NCBI RefSeq assembly: GCF_000015285.1
Contig: NC_008709.1
Location: 2,790,001 to 2,854,000 of the forward strand
Source of the DNA: Psychromonas ingrahamii 37
GTDB taxonomy: Bacteria; Pseudomonadota; Gammaproteobacteria; Enterobacterales; Psychromonadaceae
Direction: 5' to 3'
DNA length: 64,000 nt
Shown: one piece after another, positions 45,198 to 54,076 of the stretch
Layout of the letters: each line of letters opens with the position of its first letter
Position numbering within the stretch: the stretch's first letter is position 1
Notes under the pieces: model-generated
Databases searched by the model: none
Told to the model about the DNA's origin: nothing
What the model saw: only the letters and a program-made list of their open reading frames with translations
Position numbers and translations under genes: made by a program

Positions 45198-46975
45198 TTA
45201 AATCTCCAGATCTCGCCTACCTTAAGCATTTCTATTATTACGCTTCGTGCTACAAAAAAACCGCACTGATTGGTTTGCTGATGATGCCGATATCGGTAGC
45301 CGCCAACGTATTATTTCCCTGGCTGGTTATTCAAGTAATCGATCAGCACCTTACCCCAGGTAAATACGCCGGGCTGATGTTCCTGATTGCTGTCATGGTG
45401 GTGGTGTTGATTGTTAATTACATTGCCGATGGAATCTATACATACTGCTTGCGCATGACCGGGCAGAAAGCCGTTTTCGATATGAGGATGGCGTTGTTTG
45501 GGCGCATTTTGAAACTGCCCAGAACCTATTTTGATAAAACGCCCGCGGGAGTGACTTTGTCGCGATTGACCAGCGATCTTGAAGCCATTGGTGAGTCCTT
45601 TGTACTGGGCGTACTGAATTTGGTAAAAGACTCGATCAACACCCTAGCGGTGCTGATTTTTATGTTTTTTATCAACTGGCAATTAGCCTTGTTGGTGTTG
45701 CTGGTGTTTCCGCCTGTACTACTGCTAACCCAGTATGTCCGTAATCGCCTGCGTGAAATGTATAGCATCACACGCTCATCTTTGGCCAAAGGGACAGGCT
45801 TTCTGCAAGAGTGTTTGTTGGGGGTCAAAACCGTTCAACTGTATGGCGCCGAAGAGGACGTAGAATCCAAGTATCAAGGTTACACAGAAGATTTCCTGCG
45901 GGCGCAATTAAAAACCAATAAATACGATGCCACCTTATTTTCGATTATAACCGGCATCACTAGCATCACCATCGGACTGATTATTTGGTATGGCTCCGGT
46001 AAGGTTCTCGAGGGAATTATCAGCCTTGGCGTCTTGATAGCCTTTATCAATACGTTGGAAAAAGTGTTTGTGCCTCTGCGGGATTTTACCTCGCAAATCG
46101 CGGCTATCCAGCGTTCTTTTGCGGCCTTTGAGCACATTGAAGAACTTTTTGAGGAAGTCCTAGAAGAACAAGGGCGAACGCTGTTGCCAGCAGACACGAT
46201 AAAAGAAAAGCTGGCTAATTTTGAGTCTCTGGAATTCAAAAATGTACGTTTCCGTTATGGCGGCACAGGTCCCTACGTTTTGGATGACGTGTCCTTTCGA
46301 CTCAACAAAGGCGAGCAATTAGCTTTGGTCGGCACGACCGGCTCAGGCAAGTCGACGATCATTCGTATTATGAGTAAAACCTATATGGACTATCAAGGCA
46401 GTATTCTGCTCAATGGCCTTGAGCTGTCGAGCATTCCCAAAGACTCAATGTCGCACTTGTTTTCTCTAATGCAGCAGGACGTCTTTCTATTTGAGAAGAA
46501 TATTCAATTTAATATATCCCTTGGTGCTCCCGAAATCAGTAACGATGCGGTGATCGATGCTGCGGAATACGTTTATGCCCACGACTTTATTTTGGAGCTG
46601 CCGGATCAGTACCAATTTGAGCTGAAAAAAAGCGGCAGTAATTTGTCGGCAGGCCAAGCTCAGCTGATCTCCTTTGCTCGGGTTGTGGCTCAGGGCGGAC
46701 AGGTAATGATGTTGGATGAGGCCACCAGTTCCGTGGATTCCATTACCGAGAATCTAATCCAAAAAGCCATCGGGCGCTTGTTTGAGGAAAAGACCGTGAT
46801 CGCCATTGCTCACCGTCTGAGTACCATTCGCCACTCAGATCAAATTTTGGTGCTCAACCAAGGCAAGATTGTGGAACAGGGCAACCACCAGGCGTTGCTG
46901 GCAATAAATGGCGTTTACTCGCGCTTACTCAATACTGAAGTCAACAATAGCCCAATTTTGACAAAGTCGACCTGA
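45194..46975 (+). CDS. ABC exporter half-transporter (catalytic ATP site)
   Basis: A 593-residue partner of the preceding gene with the same domain order. Walker A is GTTGSGKST, Walker B VMMLDEATSSVD with the catalytic Glu, H-loop AIAHRLS. Its signature loop is LSAGQAQL, an altered version of LSGGQ. In a head-to-tail dimer the altered signature faces the degenerate Walker site of its partner, so one ATP site is complete and the other is not. The substrate is unknown; related pairs export lipids, peptides or drugs. ATGA overlap with the upstream gene shows coupling. Confidence 0.92.
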   Translation: MIKSPDLAYLKHFYYYASCYKKTALIGLLMMPISVAANVLFPWLVIQVIDQHLTPGKYAGLMFLIAVMVVVLIVNYIADGIYTYCLRMTGQKAVFDMRMALFGRILKLPRTYFDKTPAGVTLSRLTSDLEAIGESFVLGVLNLVKDSINTLAVLIFMFFINWQLALLVLLVFPPVLLLTQYVRNRLREMYSITRSSLAKGTGFLQECLLGVKTVQLYGAEEDVESKYQGYTEDFLRAQLKTNKYDATLFSIITGITSITIGLIIWYGSGKVLEGIISLGVLIAFINTLEKVFVPLRDFTSQIAAIQRSFAAFEHIEELFEEVLEEQGRTLLPADTIKEKLANFESLEFKNVRFRYGGTGPYVLDDVSFRLNKGEQLALVGTTGSGKSTIIRIMSKTYMDYQGSILLNGLELSSIPKDSMSHLFSLMQQDVFLFEKNIQFNISLGAPEISNDAVIDAAEYVYAHDFILELPDQYQFELKKSGSNLSAGQAQLISFARVVAQGGQVMMLDEATSSVDSITENLIQKAIGRLFEEKTVIAIAHRLSTIRHSDQILVLNQGKIVEQGNHQALLAINGVYSRLLNTEVNNSPILTKST

Positions 46976-47160
46976 TTTATGGGGATCGCAGGGGGATTTT
47001 AATCCCTCAACTTTATGCTGCTATTGTTAAAAGATGGGATCAAGGCTTCCTGAAATATGCTGCAATGATCCTCAAAAAAGGACAACTATTTTTAATTTTT
47101 GCAGCTTTTGGTTTTTTAACAAAATCGCGGCAACCGTTATCTGTCCAGTTGAACCTGTTA

Positions 47161-47733
47161 TCAGGAAATTATAAAAAAATTAACAAGCGAATTTAACTGC
47201 TGCTGCACTTGTTCTAAATCACCTCTAAATTTTTCTTTTTGAGAATCAATGGCTAAATTCATTATGCCCCAGCTGCTTACAAAAATAACAGCAATAATCC
47301 CCCCCATAATTAGACGATTACTTAAACCGTAATTTTTTCTTTTATAAAGATAAACTGGATAACCAATTATCCAAATCAAAGAAATAATGAAGAACCAGGC
47401 TGTGGGGCTATAACTTCCTTTTTTTATATCGGATTTCATTCCAACTTTACTGGCTTCCATTGCGGTAATAATGGCGGTACCTAATACAGTAAGAAGAATA
47501 AGCAGAGACATTTTTCCGCCTGGTGATTGAAGCAGATTTAGCCCCGAAATCCAGAACCAAATAAGAAAGGTAGTGACAACTGGAAGTCCCAATAAAAGCA
47601 GCCCATAATCTGTAACAGGTTTGGATGTATTGCTTATCCCGGTATCAATATTAGCAGCGCAATGCTTACATTTCGTTGCTCTTTTAAAAATAACTTCACC
47701 GCAAAAAGGACAGTTTTTCATCTTATCACTCAT
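47161..47733 (-). CDS. Zinc-ribbon membrane protein, unknown function
   Basis: A 190-residue protein with an N-terminal zinc ribbon (NCPFCGEVIFKRATKCKHCAANI, four Cys) followed by about four hydrophobic helices between residues 45 and 160 and a soluble C-terminal tail. The domain layout occurs in many uncharacterised membrane proteins. Convergent with the ABC exporter. A family E-like repeat lies just upstream (about 47755-47800). Confidence 0.75.
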   Translation of the reverse strand: MSDKMKNCPFCGEVIFKRATKCKHCAANIDTGISNTSKPVTDYGLLLLGLPVVTTFLIWFWISGLNLLQSPGGKMSLLILLTVLGTAIITAMEASKVGMKSDIKKGSYSPTAWFFIISLIWIIGYPVYLYKRKNYGLSNRLIMGGIIAVIFVSSWGIMNLAIDSQKEKFRGDLEQVQQQLNSLVNFFIIS

Positions 47734-48368
47734 AATTACCCCCTAGTGTTTTGCCTAACAGAGTATTAGTCTGCATTCGCACTAATGTACAGATGAAAAC
47801 CATTTTTATGATATTTATAACATATTTTTATAAATAAAACATGACATTGCGTTGCATTTTCATTGATAAGTTGATCTTTTTTTATGTAAGATCAATCGAT
47901 TCTTATTTATCAACACTCAGGAAAAATTTTAATAAAAACAAATAAAATCAGTTAGTTATAGTTAACTCATTAATAATATCAATTATTAAAATATGAGAAG
48001 TCAATATAAAAAATAGCTGAGCATAAAACTTTCAGAATAAAAAAAATATTAATATTCCCAATCAATTCAATACAATACAATACAATTCGAACCAATGTAG
48101 CTAAGCAATTTCAGTGCATTTTTCTCTTGCTGTCGAAAGAGCATGATCCCCCTCGCACTGCAAAACTGCATTTCAGTTTCTGATCAGTAACCCCGTCAAG
48201 GGAAAAATACTAACAGATAAAGTTAAACCAACAGCCACCAGCGAAAGCTATATTAAAAAAACTTGTCCCGTCATATACAGCCATCTTAACAACGAATTTA
48301 TTATTAAGATCGTCGGCCATTAAATCTGATATTGAGACTAAAATGATAGGCAGATATTTCACTATTGG
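47734..48368. other. Gap with family E and inverted family A repeats
   Basis: A partial family E motif (ATTAGTCTGCATTCGCACTA at about 47763) lies at the left and a degenerate reversed family A copy (about 48128-48235, GAGCATGATCCCCCTCGCAC) at the right. No gene is seen; the last 60 bp should hold the SLC13 transporter promoter. Confidence 0.6.
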
Positions 48369-49733
48369 ATGGGTAATATGGACAGCAATATCAGTAAGAT
48401 TTTACTTGCAATAGGTTGTACGCTGCCGGTTTATTTTATCGCCGTTATTTGGCTTATCCCTGCTCAGGCAATCACGCTGGCATTAATCTGTTTGCTGGTT
48501 ATGTTGTGGAGCAATAATGGATTGCCGCTGGGCGTTGTTTCATTACTGCCGATCCTTCTTTTTCCTATGTTTGATTTGTTGCCCACGGACGAGGTCACCA
48601 GTAATTACAGCAACGCCATTATTTTTCTTTTTATTGGCGGTTTTTTACTGGCGATTGCAGTGGAAAAAACCGAGTTGCATAAAATTATTGCCAATAAAAT
48701 ATTAGCATTTTTTCCAAATACAATAACAGGTATGATTTATGCCCTCGCATTAACCGCGGGCAGTCTTAGCGCGTTTCTATCGAATACCACCAGCTGCTTA
48801 TTATTAATTCCGTTAGCCTTATTTTTATCTGAAGATGATGCCTTAAAAAAGCGCTTCGCCTTGGCCATCTGTTACGGGGCAAGTATTGGCGGTATTATTA
48901 CCCCCATCGGCACACCACCCAATTTGATTCTATACGGTCTGCTGGATCAGTTAAATCTACCCAGCATCCCGTTTATACAATGGATTTTACTGGTGTTACC
49001 CTTAGCATTGATTCTGTTTTTATTTCTTGGATGGATGCTTTCATGGGGAACAAAAAATCAACAGATAACTAAAAAACCATTACAGCAACAACCAAAATTA
49101 AGCACGGAGCAAAAAAAAGTAACCACGATATTAGTAACCCTGATCTTGTTACTTTTTATTAACTCACCAATACAACCCTACTATGGAGGATTGGGCTTAA
49201 ATGAAAAGGGGATTTTATTATGCGCAGGATTAATCTTATTTGTACCGCCCATCAGTATCCTTAACTGGTCCGATAGCAAAAAAATTCCCTTTGAAATCTT
49301 ATTTTTATTTGGCGCAGGTTTTTCCATTGCCCATGTTTTTACAAGCTCAGGTTTGGCGGTTCAGTTAGCGACTTTTCTGCAAAGCTTTAGCCAATTACCG
49401 CTCCCACTATTGATTCTTTTAATCGCCAGCCTAGTCACATTTTCAACTGAAATCACCAGTAATACAGCGCTTATTTCTATGATTTTACCAGTTATTTACG
49501 CCCTTGGTCAGCAAAATGGTTTGGATACAAGATTGTTGATGATGGTCGCCACCATCTGCGCGAGTTACGCTTTTATGCTGCCCATAGCAACACCACCAAA
49601 TGCGATCGCAATGAGCTGTGCGGCCGTTGAAGTTAAAAACATGATCCGATATGGTTTTCTCTTAAACCTTTTTTCCATACTGCTGGTCTTTGCTGTTGCA
49701 TCTACCTATTGGGATTATTTTCTTAATTTTTAA
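48369..49733 (+). CDS. SLC13/DASS-family sodium-coupled anion transporter
   Basis: A 454-residue membrane protein of the divalent-anion:sodium symporter family, which imports dicarboxylates or sulfate. The two sodium-binding SNT motifs are visible as LSNTTSCLLLIPLA and ITSNTALISMILPV, with the paired GGIITPIGTPPNLIL and LPIATPPNAIA. About 11 helices. Two ATGs compete: 48369 and 48378, the latter behind GGATGGG. It is less similar to the duplicated pair at 55-59 kb than those are to each other. Confidence 0.88.
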   Translation: MGNMDSNISKILLAIGCTLPVYFIAVIWLIPAQAITLALICLLVMLWSNNGLPLGVVSLLPILLFPMFDLLPTDEVTSNYSNAIIFLFIGGFLLAIAVEKTELHKIIANKILAFFPNTITGMIYALALTAGSLSAFLSNTTSCLLLIPLALFLSEDDALKKRFALAICYGASIGGIITPIGTPPNLILYGLLDQLNLPSIPFIQWILLVLPLALILFLFLGWMLSWGTKNQQITKKPLQQQPKLSTEQKKVTTILVTLILLLFINSPIQPYYGGLGLNEKGILLCAGLILFVPPISILNWSDSKKIPFEILFLFGAGFSIAHVFTSSGLAVQLATFLQSFSQLPLPLLILLIASLVTFSTEITSNTALISMILPVIYALGQQNGLDTRLLMMVATICASYAFMLPIATPPNAIAMSCAAVEVKNMIRYGFLLNLFSILLVFAVASTYWDYFLNF

Positions 49734-49802
49734 GCAGGTGAACATTCTGAATGGGTTATTCATTATATTGTGGAAAACGAAGGCTGTTCGCCTATTCTTG
49801 GC

Positions 49803-49865
49803 TCGTAGGGTGCGCTTCGCGCACCGATAGCCGCTGCTTGCGGTGCATAGAATGCACCCTACGGA
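49803..49865. repeat. REP-like hairpin repeat
   Basis: GTAGGGTGCGCTTCGCGCACC is followed by GGTGCATAGAATGCACCCTAC, a nested inverted repeat. Similar GTAGGGTGCG/CGCACCCTAC hairpins are common dispersed elements in Proteobacteria. Nothing else is seen in the gap 49734-50128 apart from the small tandem repeats and a terminator. Confidence 0.75.
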
Positions 49866-49903
49866 CTAAGAGCTAAGAGTGGCGAGCTGCGAGAAGCTCG
49901 AAA

Positions 49904-49935
49904 CTCCAAAGCTCCAAAGCTCCAAAGCTCCAAAG
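49904..49935. repeat. Octamer tandem repeat (CTCCAAAG)x4
   Basis: Four perfect consecutive copies of CTCCAAAG, intergenic, next to the REP-like hairpin. Function unknown; useful as a strain-variable marker. Confidence 0.9.
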
Positions 49936-50050
49936 CTCGAGGATCGCTTTCCCTGCGCATAAAATACACCCTACCGACAACATAACACCAACAAAGCAAA
50001 AGCTGTTCGTCTACTCTAGTGTTATTAGACAAGCCGTTACTGCAATAAAA

Positions 50051-50080
50051 AAGGGAACCCTATTAAAGGTTCCCTTTTTT
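50051..50080. terminator. Bidirectional terminator between SLC13 transporter and DUF5062 gene
   Basis: The 9-bp stem AAGGGAACC/GGTTCCCTT (50051-50059 and 50068-50076) is flanked by A-runs and T-runs on both sides. It lies between two convergent genes. Confidence 0.85.
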
Positions 50081-50100
50081 AACCTATGCCTTTCTAAGCC

Positions 50101-50128
50101 TTATTTCTTATTTCTTATTTCTTATTTC
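50101..50128. repeat. Heptamer tandem repeat (TTATTTC)x4
   Basis: Four perfect TTATTTC units abut the stop codon of the DUF5062 gene; the next, imperfect unit contains that stop. Expansion would lengthen only the 3' untranslated region. Confidence 0.9.
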
Positions 50129-50389
50129 TTATTTTAGCAAAGAGTGATCCGGCGGCAAATGTTTACTTATCCAGATCACTAATTTATGGCGAATATCAGC
50201 CGATGTTTCCTGATCTTTAGGAAGCGGCGAAACCAATTTATCCTGTACTAATAAACGGTAAATACACTCCTGCTTATCCTTGGCAGAGGTTGTTTCATCG
50301 ATGCCGACATAACCCCGTTTTGCTGCGTAGGTTGTCCCTAATTTAATAGCATGTTGTAATAATTGAGATTCATTTTTTATTTTTTTCAT
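50129..50389 (-). CDS. DUF5062-family small protein
   Basis: An 86-residue soluble protein: KKIKNESQLLQHAIKLGTTYA, AKRGYVGID, KDKQECIYRLLVQDKL, DIRHKLVIWISKHLPPDH. It matches my memory of the DUF5062 family in marine Gammaproteobacteria; no function is known. I chose ATG 50389; a TTG four codons upstream is possible. Confidence 0.7.
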   Translation of the reverse strand: MKKIKNESQLLQHAIKLGTTYAAKRGYVGIDETTSAKDKQECIYRLLVQDKLVSPLPKDQETSADIRHKLVIWISKHLPPDHSLLK

Positions 50390-50667
50390 CGCGTTACCCA
50401 ATATGGTTAATACTCATAACAAGTTTATAAATTTTTAAAGACAATAAACCCTGACTTATTTTGTCATTGTATCACTTCAGTTGATAACGCAGAAGCGAGC
50501 TTCAAGATTTCGGGCTTTCAAGCTTTGAGCTTTGGGCTTTGTTGCAAATATGCTTTGTGTTTAATTGTTTATTGCCTGCAAAAAGGTAAGCCATCAATCA
50601 ATTTAACACCCAATAAAAAAATGTGCTAATGGGTGAAAATATCAGAATGGCTTAACCCAATCTCAGT

Positions 50668-52617
50668 CTAGTAAGTTGATATTAACGCCAAGTAATCCAA
50701 TTCTGAAAGTACCTGAACTCCTTTATCACGAGCGGCATTAATTTTATTTGCCCCTACCTTATCGCCAGTGACAAGGAGTGAAGTCTTACCGGTTACTGAT
50801 TTAGCAACCTTAGCGCCCAGTGCTTTAGCTTGCTTCTCCATATCTCCTCTTGAACCTTGAGTCATCGCGCCAGTAAACACAATAATTTTTCCAAAGACGG
50901 GGGTTTCACCCGGAGATTTTTCTGAAGCCTTCGGGGTTATTGTCAAATTAAAATTCAATGCACTCAGTTTAAGAAATTCTTCCTTTATATTGGCTAAGCC
51001 TTCTACAATGGCATCTGCACTCACTTGTGCAAAACCATCAAGCTGCACTAAATCTTCCACAGTAGCTTCAAACAAAGAGTCTAATGAATGGTGTTGCAAT
51101 AATTTTTCACAATTTCCCCCAGCTAATCGACTTACACCAAAGGCGGCCAAAAATCGCCAGTCTTCAATTTCAACATCACGACTAACTTGAAGCTGCTCCA
51201 CTAAATTTTGAGCTGTTTTATCGCCAAATCCAAAACTGACAAAGCTTTCTTGTTTTAGCTCATAGATTTCATGGATTTTCTTTATTCCAAACTCATGAAG
51301 CTTTTCAATCACCTTAGGACCAAAACCATCATTATTGCCTAATGTTTTGAAAAAATGGACCAGGGTATTCTCTGTTTGTGCTGGACAGTCGGTTTTATTA
51401 GGGCATACCAAATGGTCTGATTCCCAAATTAAATGCGTACCACAACTAGGGCATTCCTTGGCTAACTGGGGCTCAACCGCTTTAATCACTTTCTCAATTT
51501 TTGGAATAACGAGTCCGCTTCTAACAAGCTGCACGATTGCACCAGGGCCAACACCATTAGTTTTAACCATATTGTAATGGTGTACAGTAGCTCTACTAAT
51601 TGTTGCGCCACTTAGCTTGGTAGGCTCTAACTCGGCGACGGGTGTAACACGTCCAGTTCTTGACGTTTGCGGCGTTACATTTAACACTTTGACTTCAGCT
51701 GATTCCGCATTTACTTTAAAAGCAATCTGCCATCTATGATGGTGACGTGTCGCCCCCATATGCTCTTTTAGAGTTTCATTTGTTACTTCTAAAACAACCC
51801 CATCAATATCATAATCTACAGCAGACCACATCTTTTCAACAATTGATTCGAAATCGACTAAAATTTCGGTGTAATGGCCAATCCAGTTTTCAAGTGATAA
51901 GAAAGGAAAAAATACACAAGCCCCTACATCTATTGCCTTTTGAATGGATTCATCAACCTTCTTTTCTGCAATAATGGCTGCCTGAATATTTCTTGAATTT
52001 TCAAATTTATCACTAAGAACCGTATCGAAATAGCTTTTCTTAATGACAATTTCACCCGGCCCTAAGCCTCGATCCCCATTGTTTGCAACTTGTAGACCCT
52101 TATTAAACGCTCGGGTAATATCTTGGCCTCTGGCACCGTCTCCACGAGTATAAAGAGATATCCCATCATCATATGCAGCATAGCCATCTAGCTTTGGAGT
52201 GACTTTGATTTGTATTTCAGATTCGCTTACACCGACTTCTATCGCGGCTTTTAACAATCTATCAATCCATTTTTTAATTTCTTCAAAAGAATATGCTTTA
52301 TCTGTCGATAGCATTTTTTTTGGCAAAGGAACTGTTTTGCTATCCGCTAATACTTCAGGCTCAACAGTTAATAAGTAAGGATGATCGGGATTATAAGTAC
52401 TGAACTCACTTAGGAAAGCATCGTAAGTTGAATCATTAATGATTTGCTCAGCTGAACGGTAAAACGCATTGGTTACCTTTAAAACATCAAGCTGTTCATT
52501 TGAATTAAGGGATGAAAAATCAACACTTTTATTACAGGCTTCAATTAGCTTAGACATTGATAACTCCACAGCTAGTTTTTTAAATACTTCTTCCTGACTT
52601 TTACTTAATGTGATCAT
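50668..52617 (-). CDS. Divergent NAD+-dependent DNA ligase (LigA-like)
   Basis: A 649-residue ligase that seals nicks using NAD+. Adenylation Lys142 is in the PKLDG motif, followed by LYTRGDGARGQDIT. The OB fold, a four-Cys zinc finger (CPSCG, then CPNKTDCPA), helix-hairpin-helix repeats (about 430-560) and a C-terminal BRCT domain (about 570-649) are all present, so it looks complete and active. It is unlike typical proteobacterial LigA in the Ia domain: residues 50-130 lack the usual YYxxDxPxxxDxxYDxL pattern. It lies at the zipA locus downstream of a canonical ligA relic and probably replaced it or supplements another copy. Confidence 0.88.
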   Translation of the reverse strand: MITLSKSQEEVFKKLAVELSMSKLIEACNKSVDFSSLNSNEQLDVLKVTNAFYRSAEQIINDSTYDAFLSEFSTYNPDHPYLLTVEPEVLADSKTVPLPKKMLSTDKAYSFEEIKKWIDRLLKAAIEVGVSESEIQIKVTPKLDGYAAYDDGISLYTRGDGARGQDITRAFNKGLQVANNGDRGLGPGEIVIKKSYFDTVLSDKFENSRNIQAAIIAEKKVDESIQKAIDVGACVFFPFLSLENWIGHYTEILVDFESIVEKMWSAVDYDIDGVVLEVTNETLKEHMGATRHHHRWQIAFKVNAESAEVKVLNVTPQTSRTGRVTPVAELEPTKLSGATISRATVHHYNMVKTNGVGPGAIVQLVRSGLVIPKIEKVIKAVEPQLAKECPSCGTHLIWESDHLVCPNKTDCPAQTENTLVHFFKTLGNNDGFGPKVIEKLHEFGIKKIHEIYELKQESFVSFGFGDKTAQNLVEQLQVSRDVEIEDWRFLAAFGVSRLAGGNCEKLLQHHSLDSLFEATVEDLVQLDGFAQVSADAIVEGLANIKEEFLKLSALNFNLTITPKASEKSPGETPVFGKIIVFTGAMTQGSRGDMEKQAKALGAKVAKSVTGKTSLLVTGDKVGANKINAARDKGVQVLSELDYLALISTY

Positions 52618-52741
52618 TTTAATATTTTTTCCTAATGTAACGCTATTATATTTAGCTATTATATCTGTTCATGCTCATTCGTAAACTTCGCTTCTATTCT
52701 TTTAGCTAATCCTCAATGAACTGTAACGGTCATTACAAGAT

Positions 52742-52978
52742 TCATTGGCAATATAAAGGTGGTTTTGTACGAATCAGGGAAGGTTTGGCCGTCGGTGAAT
52801 TTGGATTTAAATATTCAGGGTGATATTTTTCGAAGGTTTGTCATTGCTGAAAAATCCGATCATATTCGCTGTCCGGCACATTGGGATTATCAAGTACATA
52901 ATATTGATAGTTATATTCTTCTGATAAGGCCGTCAATCTTTGTATTTCGTTCTCTGTACTTATATCCAGACCATATTT
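52742..52978 (-). pseudogene. ligA: Relic of the canonical ligA (5' ~79 codons)
   Basis: Read on the minus strand this segment gives EIQRLTALSEEYNYQYYVLD, then NPNVPDSEYDRIFQQ, a TGA stop at 52841-52843, and in the same frame QTFEKYHPEYLNPNSPTAKP, then SLIRTKPP. This matches the N-terminal Ia domain of ordinary LigA (YYVLDxPxxPDxEYDRLF... HPEL.TPDSPT). It lacks a usable start, has an internal nonsense codon, and ends after about 80 codons. It lies exactly where ligA normally follows zipA. Confidence 0.88.
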
Positions 52979-52989
52979 TTTTATAAAAA

Positions 52990-53010
52990 AACCTCGCTGC
53001 CCGAGGTTTT
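52990..53010 (-). terminator. Terminator of zipA
   Basis: The stem AACCTCG/CGAGGTT with a short GGGCAG-type loop is followed by TTTTTTTATA on the minus strand, 25 bp after the zipA stop. Confidence 0.85.
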
Positions 53011-53034
53011 ATTTTACGTTTTTCTTGCTCACAA

Positions 53035-53910
53035 TTACACATAACGCATAAGTCGCTGGTGATCATCTCTATATTCCTGCTCCGTTAACGGCTCTCGTTG
53101 TGCATTTAAAACCACACAGTCAAACTCTTCAGTCATCTGCTCTACGGCCGTTAGCATCATATCAAATGCGGTTTTAATATTAATCTCCAGATTCGGCGCA
53201 ACAACAAAAAAGGACACCCCTTCGCAGGAAATTCGCCCCATCCGATCCGGATCAAATATGCCCGGCTCCAGCATATTGGCAATACTAAATAAAATAGGTC
53301 CGTTGCCGTCGGAATGTAAATGGCGGTGAAAAATAGATCGCTCACCAAAACGGAAACCGGAGGTTAAGAAAAACTGTAATAAATCATGTCCGAGTAATTT
53401 AGTACCTTCTTTTGCAACAACGTTAAAAATAAAAACATCCTGTGGTTCATTATTTGCGTTATTTGCAGCAGCTTTTTCATCATCCGCCTCCAACTCAAAA
53501 TAATTTACCTTGCCATCTTCTGTTTCTTGATCTGTCTCTTTCTCTTTGACATTTAAAGAAGATTCTTGTAAAGATTCGTCTGGAAGAGAATCAGAAAGAT
53601 TAACTTTTGGGCTGTCCTTTTTATCACTATCCTCTTGTCCATTAAAATGAAGCGCTTCAAAATCATCATCTTCTGAAATTGAAAAATCGATTTGCTCTTG
53701 ATCGTCTTGATCGCTCCGATAATTGAACTTCAAATCATCAATAGCATCTTCAGCGGGGTCCACATTCTCTTTTTCAGAGAAAATATCAGTGGTTATTTTA
53801 TTCTCAAACAGTACTTTTTTTTCTTTTCGATTAATTAAATACCCATGAATTAATACTGCGGCAATGGCAATTAGCCCAATAAAAATAAGAATAGATTGAA
53901 AATGCTGCAT
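53035..53910 (-). CDS. zipA: Cell division protein ZipA
   Basis: ZipA anchors FtsZ to the inner membrane. The 291-residue product shows the usual three parts: an N-terminal membrane helix (FQSILIFIGLIAIAAVLIHGY), a long, acidic, flexible linker (about 40-150), and the C-terminal FtsZ-binding domain (about 157-290: DVFIFNVVAKEGTKLLGHDLLQ, then GVSFFVVAPN and CEGV). The usual partner ligA is now a relic downstream; cysZ lies divergent upstream, as in E. coli. Confidence 0.93.
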   Translation of the reverse strand: MQHFQSILIFIGLIAIAAVLIHGYLINRKEKKVLFENKITTDIFSEKENVDPAEDAIDDLKFNYRSDQDDQEQIDFSISEDDDFEALHFNGQEDSDKKDSPKVNLSDSLPDESLQESSLNVKEKETDQETEDGKVNYFELEADDEKAAANNANNEPQDVFIFNVVAKEGTKLLGHDLLQFFLTSGFRFGERSIFHRHLHSDGNGPILFSIANMLEPGIFDPDRMGRISCEGVSFFVVAPNLEINIKTAFDMMLTAVEQMTEEFDCVVLNAQREPLTEQEYRDDHQRLMRYV

Positions 53911-54076
53911 GGTAAGTTCTCTTAATTGAAAAATATAATTAGATGACTGTTAAAGTACCTTTATTAAATGAAAGCGTCTACTATTGCCTATATTTTTTTA
54001 TAAAACTGCTACACGTTTATACAAAGCCCATATTTTTCGTTAGACTCCTGTTTTTGATAAATTTAAAGAGTAAATT

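Noticed and set aside
52759-52986. 75-codon plus-strand frame between ligase and zipA
   Set aside because: It is the reverse-strand shadow of the canonical ligA relic, which reads clearly on the minus strand.
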